DNA from: Syngnathus acus
Lineage: Eukaryota > Chordata > Actinopteri > Syngnathiformes > Syngnathidae
Direction of reading: 5' to 3'
NCBI RefSeq assembly: GCF_901709675.1
Contig: NC_051107.1
Coordinates: 7,008,001-7,072,000 of the forward strand
Length of the DNA stretch: 64,000 nucleotides
The translations under genes and the position numbers were made by a program. Positions 54,418-64,000 of the stretch are shown here, piece by piece (the stretch's first letter is position 1; each line of letters starts with the position of its first letter). Under the pieces are notes generated by a model. That model did not search any database. It saw nothing but the letters and a program-made list of their open reading frames with translations, and was not told the origin of the DNA.

Positions 54418-56870
54418 ACGCATGTAAGCACGTCTGCGCACGCACACGCACGCACACACGCACGCACACACGCACACAGGGCGCTGCGTTTGCTACAGCA
54501 CATAACCAAGCAACTTGGCTCAGGGTTAGCCACACCCTCCTTTTACATTTAGCGGCCTCATTCAAACTCTGCGCCAAGACATTCACTCTCTCGGGGCCTA
54601 AGCGGCCAATCGGCGGCGATCGAGGGATAACAACGGTCGTCGGAACGCAACGCTGGACTGGGACGACCAAGGGGGTCTATGTGATCGACAAATGTTTTAA
54701 AAATGGAGTCGGACTCTCGTTGAACTTTAAATTGCCCGAGTCCTCTCACCGGTAATCCCTCCCTCCGCCTGCTCTCACTTTTGATTTGCCAACCTGTAAG
54801 CGAATGGCTTTGAAAAAGGACGGTGAGTACAAAATGGATCCGTCGCGTGCGATCCCCGCTAATTGTGACTGTATTTCAGGTCAAGTCTTTTTCGCTGGTT
54901 CAGAGGCGGCGGCAAGAGCTGCGGCTGCTAACGGAGGTCTGGAGGGCGGAGGCGGGATGTGTGCGGCCGGAAGGCGGACGGGCGCATCCCAGGGACTTAG
55001 TGAACTGACGCACCTCCAGCGGGTGGTGGGAGGGGCAGGCCGAAGAGGCGGAGTCCACCGAGTGAACAGATGGGCGAGCGGGGCAAGAGACTGTGCCCGT
55101 CAACTGTTTTTACCAGAAACTTTGTTTTGGGGGACTTTAGTCAGGCTTGAAATTGAAATCCATCCCACCCGGCGCCCACCGGAGAACTCCACGTACGTCA
55201 CCACTTTTGACCGCTTGAAAGTTTGCTTTCTTTTAATGCAAAGAGTGACAGAGTGAACTCTGGAAAATGCCAGACGGACCCATGCAATCGCCTTGCTGTC
55301 GACAATAAACGAGTGAAACCACAAATGTTATGTCGAGTGTCTCAGCAAAGTCTGTCCTTGCGATGCCAGTCTGCTTTTCCCTCAGTTGACGCGCTCACAC
55401 AGGTTGTCTTCCGACTGGTGAAGGACGGAGACGGCTGCCTTCTCCGTGCGAGTGACGCACGACGGAACGTTAGCCCTCATCTGTGCCGAAGCACTCGTCC
55501 AAGTGGACGTGACGCTGTGACCAGAGTGGAAACCTCAGACCTGCGTACAGGACAAGCGGCGGGCGAGAATTCTGGCTCTAGGTTTGGAATGTTGGCCCAC
55601 TTCAGGCTGCTTTGAATGACTCTCAAATGTTTTCAAAGTGCAGTAGAGTAGGGCACGTTTTATAATCTTGTCAATTAAGATTTGTCGGAGCACCCGGCCG
55701 AAACCCACGTAAGCACAGAAGGAACATGCAAACTTCACACAGGAAGACGGACGGGAATTGGACCCACAACCTTGGCACCGTGAGGCGGTGGTGCTAACCA
55801 GAACATGAGAAAGCAAAATGTGTTTTGGGGGGAAAAAAAAATCTTACAAACTACTGATTAATTTATACTATGTAAATGTGACGGGTCACGTAAGGTTGCG
55901 CTCGCTCGCTTGTTCAGGTGGATCACAGGTCTCTCGCCAGGCTGCAGAACAGTTGTGGCGATTGAGGGCAATGACGAATTTGCACTCGGAGACAAGACTC
56001 GCTTCATGTACTGCCATAACGTCAGGCAGTGACAGTTTTTAATGCTTCCCGTTTTGCCCACCAATTGCCAAGTACTGAAACGGACACATTTGACAGGTGA
56101 GAATGACGACGTCAAAGTGGCGGAGCGAACTCCCTCCGGGACTTGAGCTGCAGCTGCTGGCACAAACTCCACGCATGGCAGGCAGACGCCGGCCGACTTT
56201 TGCTCCTCCGTCCTCGTCAACGGTTCCACGTTGGTGAAGACATCTCGGTGAGTAGACGACGCCTTGCTTGATTACAAAAAAAAAGATGGACAAGCGCGTT
56301 GGGGGCAAGTTATTTTATATAAGCACCTGTAGCGGACCTTAGTACCCATGACAGGCGAGAAGGACGATGTCAAAGTGAAGGAGCGGACACTCTCCGGGGC
56401 TTGAGACTTGCGCTGCAGCTGCTGGCACAGACTTCACGCGTGCTGCTCCTTCCTCGTCAACGGTTCCACGTCGGTGAAGACGTCTCAGGTGAGTAGGCTA
56501 CATACTTCCAAACGAACTCTCGTGGGGTTTACTTCAGGTGTGAGTACAAACAGGGTAAATCCAAACCAACAGCACAAACATGCAGAGCAGGAACGCAGCA
56601 CGTAGGACTTGGGTGTTTATCTCCACTTCCGGTTCTGTGCTCGGTGTTCCGCCCTGGTCATTGCTGTCCAATGGGAACACAGATCGTCACAAGCGTGGGT
56701 GCGTATACATACTTCACTTACAAAATGTACAGTCTGAAAACAATGAATTTCGCTTTAGGTCCGGATCAAACAAGCGGACAAAAAGACTTTTCTGGTCTGA
56801 ATAAACCCTGAGATAAGATAGCCTTAAGAAGATAACCAAAATAATATTAAGGTATCGACATACAGACAAG
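54418..56870. other. Gene-poor region downstream of tnpo3
   Basis: No recognised gene over about 2.4 kb. A CA-type run lies at 54438-54478. An exon-like stretch after an acceptor near 54880 has an open frame (LVQRRRQELRLLTEVWRAEA), but no supported start or phase partner. Two diverged copies of a ~240-bp unit lie at about 56095-56265 and 56345-56505. Confidence 0.4.
56095..56505 (+). repeat. Duplicated ~240-bp exon-like unit
   Basis: Both copies share GAGCTGCAGCTGCTGGCACA-like sequence, then TCCTCGTCAACGGTTCCACG, ending at donor-like gtgagtag (56248) and gtgagtag (56489). The shared reading is LVNGSTxVKTS up to the donor. A third, shorter relative lies at 61715-61750. Confidence 0.6.
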
Positions 56871-58018
56871 GTCGAACTCGGCGTCTGCTGCCAGCCACAG
56901 ACGCCGAATTTCGACGATTCTCCCTGGTCAACGGTTGTAAATGATCGCGTTGATTAAAAAAGAAAACTTTATTTAACTCTAATTTACCGTTTTAGATAAT
57001 ATTACGTCGCAGTCATGTGACGCGGACATGACGTCAATAGGCGGAACTTCCGCCAAAATTCAAATCCGTGGGCGTGGCTCGCAACAGGTTGTAGGAAAAC
57101 CTGCGATGGCGGCGAACGAGACACAGCGGATAGTAACACGACGACTAACATGAGAAATATTTTTATTTTCTGCTTGCAACTGGACCGTCTAGAGCGTACA
57201 CGGTAAATACAACTCATTGTTTTTAAAAAGAAGTACTTTTGTAGCCCTGAAAAGTGAGTGAGTGTGGCGTTTGGGCGGGACGTCGAACTCGGCGTCTGCT
57301 TCCAGCAACAGACGCCGAATTTCGACGATTCTTGGTCAACGTTTGTAAATTATTGCGTTGATTAAAAAAAGAAAACTTTATTTAACTCTACTTTTAACTT
57401 TACCGTTTCAGATAAGCGGGTATTACGTCGCAGTCATGTGCCGCGGGTATTACGTCAATAGGCGGAAATCCCGCCAAGATTCAAATCTGTGGGCGCGGAT
57501 TGCCGTGAGCGCGACAGCGGATACAAACACGACGATTATCAACAGAAATATCTTTATTTTCTGCTTGCAACTGGACCGTCTAGAGCGTACACGGTAAATA
57601 CAACTCATTGTTTAAAAAAAAAGAAAAAAAAGAAGTACTTTTGTAGCCCTGAAAAGCGAGTGAGTGTGGCGTTTGGGCGGGACGTCGAACTCGGCGTCTG
57701 CTTCCAGCAACAGACGCCGAATTTCGACGATTCTTGGTCAACGTTTGTAAATTATTGCGTTGATTAAAAAAAAAAAAGAAAACTTTATTTAACTCTACTT
57801 TTAACTTTACCGTTTCAGATAAGCGGGTATTACGTCGCAGTCATGTGCCGCGGGTATTACGTCAATAGGCGGAAATCCCGCCAAGATTCAAATCTGTGGG
57901 CGCGGATTGCCGTGAGCGCGACAGCGGATACAAACACGACGATTATCAACAGAAATATCTTTATTTTCTGCTTGCAACTGGACCGTCTAGAACGTACAAG
58001 GTAAATACAACTCATTGC
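56871..58018 (+). repeat. Triplicated ~405-bp hairpin/promoter-like unit
   Basis: Three copies start at 56871, 57282 and 57684 (spacing 411 and 402 bp). Each opens with a 45-bp perfect-looking hairpin (stem GTCGAACTCGGCGTCTG against CAGACGCCGAATTTCGAC, loop about 10 bases). Then follow ACTTTATTTAACTCTA, a cAMP-type element (TGACGTCA at 57029-57036 in copy 1, TTACGTCA in the others), CAATAGGCGGAA, and a segment ending CTAGAGCGTACACGGTAAAT. In that last segment the frame IFIFCLQLDRLER is shared by all copies and is followed by donor-like gtaaat. Confidence 0.85.
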
Positions 58019-58164
58019 GTTTAGAGATTTACGTTTGTGTAGTTTGACTAAAGTTGTCGATGTAGCTAGCGTTCACTGTGTAATAGCAATGTGTAGCTGA
58101 GTAGCTAACCCTAGCTCAGGGGTGACCAACCAGTCAGAGACTAAGAGCCACATTTATTTTTACT

Positions 58165-60060
58165 GTGTACCGTTGTTGTGCTTGATTTGGTTCCCCCGTG
58201 AAATTTTGTTCCCCCTGCCGCGGGAGCGCGCACGCCTTATTTGGAAAGCGAAAAACCGATGTCGTACGGCGTCAGCACTACGTTTTCAATAAAAACATGA
58301 AGACCTCACGTTTGCGTCAGTCAATTTTAATTTTCATAAAGGATTATTCTCATTTGATGTCTTTAAATTCATCCGCGTTGTGCCATTGAAGCGGGGTGAA
58401 TTCAAAGACCAGTCGTACAGACGGAACACTCATTCACTTCACCAAAAAGCAACAATATAATTAAGTGATCTCTTTGCATAAACCTCGATGCAAAGAAACT
58501 CCTCTTTTTGGGTACAGGCTACAAGGAGTATATATTACAAATACTTAATTGTGATCATCATTCATCCATCCATCCATTTTATTCCTCAGGTATTTTCAAA
58601 GCAAATTAATATTGTTGCATTTATTAATTTGCTTTAAAATGACAGCGCAATATAATTAAAAGCTGACACTATAGCAATGTCAAACGTGTTCATTTAAGAA
58701 AAAGCCACACACGTTTTGTGATCAAATCTTTCATAACGAGAATGATTTGAGTGAATTGATTTGAATGAATAATTGAGAAGAGATTTCAGTTCTGAAGGCT
58801 CCTTTTGTCCCAAGCAAAGTGACAGATGGTGGGGAGGGGGGATAAAAATTGTAACAGGAATTCTATAAAAATGTCAAGCCGTGAGGCTATGTTCCCCCCC
58901 CTTATTTTGAGAACGGTGAGTGCTGGACTCCAGATGTTTTTTTTTTCTGTCTTCCTGGGGGTCTGTTCAGGTTGTGTGAAAAATTTGAACAGGTTCCCTC
59001 ATTCCTAGGCCAAATTACAGGGGGGGGACACATCCTCACAGCTGCCCGGTGAGGATATGTCCCCCCCCCCCCCCCCCCCTATTTTGAGAACGGTGAGTGC
59101 TGGACTCCAGCGTTTTTTCACTCACCGTTCTCAAAATAAGGGGGGGGGGGGGGGGGGGGAACATATCCTCACGGGGCAGCTGTGAGGATTTGTTCCAGCC
59201 CTGTAATTTGGCCTAGGAATGAGGGAACCTGTTCAAATTTTTCACACAACCTGAACAGACCCCCAAGAAGACAGAAAAAAAAAAAACAGCTGCAGTCCAG
59301 CACTCACCGTTCTCAAAATAAAGGGGGGGGGGCATATCCTCACGGCTTGACATTTTTATAGAGTTCCTTACAATTTTTATCCCCCCTCCCCACCATCTGT
59401 CACTTTGCTTGGGACAAAAGGAGCCTTCAGAACTGAAATCTCTTCTCAATTATTCATTCAAATCAATTCACTCAAATCATTCTCGTTCTGAAAGATTTGA
59501 TCACAAAACGCGTGTGGCTTTTCTTAAATGAACACGTTTGACATTGCTACAGTGTCAGCTTTTAATTATATTGCGCTGTCATTTTAAAGCAAATTAATAA
59601 ATGCAACAATATTAATTTGCTTTGAAAATACCTGAGGAATAAAATGGATGGATGGATGGATGAATGATGATCACAATTAAGTATTTGTAATATATACTCC
59701 TTGTAGCCTGTACCCAAAAAGAGGAGTTTCTTTGCATCGAGGTTTATGCAAAGAGATCACTTAATTATATTGTTGCTTTTTGGTGAAGGGAATGAGTGTT
59801 TCCGACTGCACGACTGGTCTTTGAATGCACCCCGCTTCAATGGCACAACGCGGATGAATTTAAAGACATCAAATGAGAATAATCCTTTATGAAAATTAAA
59901 ATTGACTGACGCAAACGTGAGGTCTTCATGTTTTTATTGAAAACAACGTAGTGCTGACGCCGTACGACATGGGTTTTTCGCTTTCCAAATAAGGCGTGCG
60001 CGCTCCCGCGGCAGGGGGAACAAAATCTCACGGGGGGACCAAATCAAGCACAACACCGTA
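58165..60060. repeat. Large inverted repeat, ~0.93-kb arms, minimal spacer
   Basis: Sequence from about 58169 (CCGTTGTTGTGCTTGATTTG) is found reversed and complemented ending about 60058. Arms match through the whole length: GGGAGCGCGCACGCCTTATT at 58221 pairs with 59991-60012, and ATGAAGACCTCACG at 58296 pairs near 59920. The centre lies at about 59105-59120, where TATTTTGAGAACGGTGAGTG faces CACTCACCGTTCTCAAAATA across an ~18-base loop. Arms differ by small indels in poly-C/G runs. Just outside the left arm, CAGGGGTGACCAACC with AAGAGCCACA (about 58118-58151) resembles a hAT terminus, so a rearranged transposon is one explanation. Confidence 0.9.
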
Positions 60061-60061
60061 A

Positions 60062-60535
60062 AGAGGGAGAGGGCAGCCAATGATCTTCTGTGCTGTGTTG
60101 ATGACCTCTTGGAGCTTTTTCCTCTGAGCAGCAGTGCAGCTGGAGTACCAAACACGTATACGTTAAAGTGCTTTCTATGGAGCAGCGATAGGACACCAGC
60201 AGTCTCTGTGTAATGCTGTGCCTCCTCAGCACCCTTAAAAAGTAGAGTCTCTGCTGGGCCTTTTTAAGCAGCTCAGAGGTGTTCACGGCCCAGGTGAAGT
60301 CCTCCTCGATGTGGACTCCCAGGTAGCGGAAGGAGGACACCCTCTTCACACAGACCCCGTCGATGATAAGTGGTGGAATGTCCGTTTTATTTTTCCTCCT
60401 AAAATCAATGACCAGTTCTTGGGTTTTAGCCGTGTTTAGGAGCAGATTGTTCTCTCCACACCACTCCGATAGCTGGACCACTTGGTCCCTGTAGGCAGAC
60501 TCATCCCCCTTTGAGATATTCAAAAGCATATTCAA
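60062..60535 (-). mobile_element. LINE reverse transcriptase fragment (L2/CR1-type)
   Basis: The minus-strand frame reads QVVQLSEWCGENNLLLNTAK, TQELVIDFRR, SFRYLGVHIEEDFTW and NTSELLKKAQQRLYFLRVLR. This is the C-terminal part of a non-LTR retrotransposon reverse transcriptase, immediately after the RT palm motifs. It is a truncated dead copy that abuts the right arm of the inverted repeat. Confidence 0.85.
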
Positions 60536-60599
60536 ACTGTCTAATTCCGAGCATTCATGTTATTCCACTCGGTCTTATTACCAACTTCTATCAATTCAA

Positions 60600-62620
60600 C
60601 TAAGTGTTTAATATGTCCTATCAGGGCTGAAGTCAAAATTTGGCACCATCATGTGGTGAAATTTGGAATTGCAGCGCATCCAATTTTGCCTGGGAACAAA
60701 CAAAAGTTTTGAAAAGAAGGCCATTAGAATTATAAACAAATCTGATTACCTTGAAAATAATAACAAGCTATTTCTTAAATCACAAATTCTTCAATTCAAA
60801 GATTTGGTAGCTTATCAGACTGCTCAAATGATGCTCAAAGTGAAGCAAAACTGTTTACCTAAAAAATATTCAAAAGCATATTCAAACTGTCTAATTCAGA
60901 ACATTCATGTTATTCCACTCGGTCTTATTACGAACTTCTATCAATTCAACTAAGTGTTTAATATTTCCTATCATGGCTCAAGTCAAAATTTGGCACCATC
61001 ATGTGGTGAAATCTGGAATTGCAGCACATCCAATTTTGCCTGGGAACAAACAGATTAAATAAGTCTTACTTCTTGCCACTCCTTCTCAAACAAGTAAACT
61101 CTGCCCATTTTGCGCAGTAGATGTTCTGTTAATACCTAGTATTTATACAAAGTCATAATTTAAATTACTTTCAACATTTATTCATCCATTCAACCACCGT
61201 TACTCCACTCGCTCTTATTACCAACTTCTGTCGATTTAACTAAGCGTTTAATACATCCTATCAGGTCTCAAGTCAAGATTTGGCACCATACATCCAATTT
61301 TGCCAGGGAACAAAAATAGATTAAATAAACTAAATAAGTCTTCCTATTAAATGAGTTTAATACGTCCTATCAGGTCCCAAGTCAAGATTTGGAGCTGTGC
61401 TTTGTTGAAATTTGCAATTGCAGCAAATCCAATTTTGCCTGGGAACAAAAATAGATTAAATAAACTAAATAAGTCTTACTTGTTCCCATTAAATAAATTA
61501 AATAAGTCTTGCTTGTTCCCACTCCTTTTCAAAAAAAGTAGTTTAAAACGAGGGCCCCTCCCTCAATCTTTAACCCTCACCCTGCACGTCACATTGTGTT
61601 GTATCTGCGAATATTGGTTGAGGCCAAATGATAAAGTTTTCTTTCATTCCTTTAGGTTCCACGGTGTTCTTTGGCTGTATGTTTTCCACTGTAAGAAGGA
61701 TAAAAATACAAAGTACAACAGTTGCACGTTGGCGAAGACGTCTCCGGTGAGTCCTTCCTTCCTTTTTATTCATGGGAAAGTCACAGACAACAATAGCTAA
61801 AGTAACACATTGTTAGAGGTAACTACATTTGTCTTAAATTGGATAGATGACTTGTTCCCACACCTTTTCAAACAAGTAAACTGGCCATTTTGTGCAGGAG
61901 ATTTTCTGTTTATACCTAGTATTTATACAGTCATAATTTAAATGAACAAATAAGATTCATTCACTCACTCATTCATTCAAAATATCCAAAGTTGTGTGTG
62001 CTATTTGTAATTGAGAATAGATCTCATGTTACTCCACTCGCTCATACGACCAACTTCTATCAATTTAACTAGGCGTTTAATACGTCCTATCAGGTCTCAA
62101 GTCAAGATTTGGCACTGTGCTTTGTTGAAATTTGCAATTGCAGCAAATCCAATTTTGCCTGGGAACAAAAATAGATTAAACAAACTAAATAAGTCTGACT
62201 TCTTCCCATTAAATAAATGAAATAAGTCTCTCTTCTTCACAGTCCTTTTCAAACAAGTAAACTGGCCATTTTGTGCAGTAGTTTTTGTGTTCACACCTAG
62301 TATTTATCCCAAATCATAATTGAAATGACTTCATTCATTCATTTTGGAAATTTGGAATTCCAGCAAATCCATTCTTTCCGATAAAGAAGTCTTACTTCTT
62401 CCCTTTAAATGAATGAAATAAGTCTTACTTCCCACTCCTTTTCAAACAAGTAAAGTCTGCCCATTTTGTATAGTATATTTTCTGTTTATACCTAGTATTT
62501 ATACAAAATCATAATTAAAATGACAATTAGCAAATAAATTAATTAATTTACTCAAGTCTTTAATATGTCCTATTAAGTATGATATTAAGATTTGTCACCA
62601 TCCTTAGGTATAATTTGGAT
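60600..62620 (+). mobile_element. Array of degenerate LINE 3'-end copies
   Basis: The phrase CAATTTTGCC(T/A)GGGAACAAA recurs at about 60684, 61033, 61299, 61431 and 62151. CCTAGTATTTATAC recurs at about 61135, 61915, 62298 and 62492. ATTCAAAAGCATATTCAAAC occurs at both 60522 and 60868. The open frame 60663-60953 reads KKAIRIINKSDYLENNNKLF and LQFKDLVAYQTAQMMLKVK, a typical C-terminal reverse-transcriptase tail. The segment looks like repeated insertion and tandem duplication of one LINE family's 3' end. Confidence 0.7.
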
Positions 62621-62807
62621 TTGCTGCAGATCAAATAGACAAATGCATTGGCCAAGTTATTTTAAGAGCACGTGGGGTGATGTGATTTCCTTTGTGAGAT
62701 GTTTTGCATTTGTGATGTCATACTCTGTTTTTTGTGATGTCATACTCTGTAATTGTGCTAAGAGGCTAGGTGCTAAGAGGCTAGGTGCTGAGGTCTGATG
62801 TGGTTAG

Positions 62808-64000
62808 GTGCTAAAGGTGACATTTGCTATGTGCTAAAGGTGACATTTGCTATGTGCTAAAGGTGACATTTGCTATGTGCTAAAGGTGACATTTGCTATG
62901 TGCTAAAGGTGACATTTGCAATGTGCTAAAGGTGACATTTGCAATGTGCTAAAGGTGACATTTGCAATGTGCTAAAGGTGACATTTGCAATGTGCTAAAG
63001 GTGACATTTGCAATGTGCTAAAGGTGACATTTGCAATGTGCTAAAGGTGACATTTGCAATGTGCTAAAGGTGACATTTGCAATGTGCTAAAGGTGACATT
63101 TGCAATGTGCTAAAGGTGACATTTGCAATGTGCTAAAGGTGACATTTGCAATGTGCTAAAGGTGACATTTGCAATGTGCTAAAGGTGACATTTGCAATGT
63201 GCTAAAGGTGACATTTGCAATGTGCTAAAGGTGACATTTGCAATGTGCTAAAGGTGACATTTGCAATGTGCTAAAGGTGACATTTGCAATGTGCTAAAGG
63301 TGACATTTGCAATGTGCTAAAGGTGACATTTGCAATGTGCTAAAGGTGACATTTGCAATGTGCTAAAGGTGACATTTGCAATGTGCTAAAGGTGACATTT
63401 GCAATGTGCTAAAGGTGACATTTGCAATGTGCTAAAGGTGACATTTGCAATGTGCTAAAGGTGACATTTGCAATGTGCTAAAGGTGACATTTGCAATGTG
63501 CTAAAGGTGACATTTGCAATGTGCTAAAGGTGACATTTGCAATGTGCTAAAGGTGACATTTGCAATGTGCTAAAGGTGACATTTGCAATGTGCTAAAGGT
63601 GACATTTGCAATGTGCTAAAGGTGACATTTGCAATGTGCTAAAGGTGACATTTGCAATGTGCTAAAGGTGACATTTGCAATGTGCTAAAGGTGACATTTG
63701 CAATGTGCTAAAGGTGACATTTGCAATGTGCTAAAGGTGACATTTGCAATGTGCTAAAGGTGACATTTGCAATGTGCTAAAGGTGACATTTGCAATGTGC
63801 TAAAGGTGACATTTGCAATGTGCTAAAGGTGACATTTGCTAATGTGCTAAAGGTGACATTTGCTATGTGCTAAAGGTGACATTTGCTATGTGCTAAAGGT
63901 GACATTTGCTATGTGCTAAAGGTGACATTTGCTATGTGCTAAAGGTGACATTTGCTATGTGCTAAAGGTGACATTTGCTATGTGCTAAAGGTGACATTTG
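62808..64000 (+). repeat. 23-bp satellite array, about 52 copies, open at the window edge
   Basis: Unit GTGCTAAAGGTGACATTTGC followed by AAT or TAT, with a strict 23-bp period and almost no other variation. The first four units and the last seven or so carry TAT; about forty central units carry AAT. One 24-bp unit near 63838 reads GCTAAT and marks the right-hand switch. No spacers and no coding potential. Confidence 0.98.

Noticed and set aside
54786-55256. 156-residue open frame with Ala/Gly-rich sequence
   Set aside because: Low-complexity, no family resemblance, and the more coding-like frame nearby (LVQRRRQELRLL) has no phase-compatible upstream exon.
58198-60031. Matching 63-64 residue open frames on opposite strands (58198-58389 and 59837-60031)
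   Set aside because: They are the two arms of the inverted repeat. The frame has no recognisable domain and no start context.
62808-64000. Possible CRISPR-like array
   Set aside because: Repeats are contiguous with no spacers, and the DNA is from an animal genome. It is a plain satellite.

Overview
The window is vertebrate nuclear DNA, almost certainly from a ray-finned fish with a compact genome. Genes are split into many small exons with consensus GT-AG introns, mostly 70-150 bp. Genes lie a few kb apart on both strands, CA/GT microsatellites are common, and fish-type SINE, hAT and LINE remnants are present. Most exon chains were checked by phase and give proteins of vertebrate-typical length: Tnpo3 923 aa, Lta4h 611 aa, Arf5 180 aa, Atp6v1f 119 aa. 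Gene names rest on my memory of vertebrate protein sequences; no database search was run.

Layout, left to right: a terminal fragment of a probable CPED1 gene (18-182) and a CTGC/CTGG satellite; wnt16 (+, 1476-3664); a two-domain trypsin-like protease (-, 4462-7310); a KIAA1549-family membrane protein gene (+, 8371-14705); mical1 (+, 17577-24439); lta4h (-, 24829-28769); dennd6b (+, 29429-33167); gcc1 (-, 33346-35797); arf5 (+, 36818-38508); lamtor4 (-, 38825-39690); atp6v1f (+, 42351-43490); an unnamed three-exon secreted-peptide gene with adrenomedullin/CGRP-like features (+, 44175-45089); irf5 (+, 45857-48097); tnpo3 (+, 48753-54417). From about 54.4 kb to the end no gene is recognised. That part holds duplicated exon-like and promoter-like units, a ~1.9 kb inverted repeat, LINE reverse-transcriptase debris and a 23-bp satellite running off the window edge.

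The gene set is a chromosomal neighbourhood, not an operon. WNT16, CPED1, KIAA1549, GCC1, ARF5, ATP6V1F, IRF5 and TNPO3 are, as I recall, all on human 7q31-q34, so the window looks like conserved synteny into which mical1, lta4h, dennd6b and lamtor4 have been placed. Several neighbours share a trafficking or signalling theme: GCC1 (Golgi GRIP protein), ARF5 (Golgi GTPase), DENND6B (Rab exchange factor), V-ATPase subunit F and LAMTOR4 (lysosome/mTORC1). I read this as synteny rather than functional clustering. Gene pairs lta4h/dennd6b and gcc1/arf5 are head to head with CRE-type palindromes in the gaps. mical1/lta4h, dennd6b/gcc1 and arf5/lamtor4 are tail to tail.

The best candidates for something new are the small amidated-peptide gene at 44.2-45.1 kb, the triplicated hairpin/promoter unit at 56.9-58.0 kb, the ~0.93-kb-arm palindrome at 58.2-60.1 kb, and the CRE+CCAAT+GC-box tandem repeat upstream of atp6v1f.
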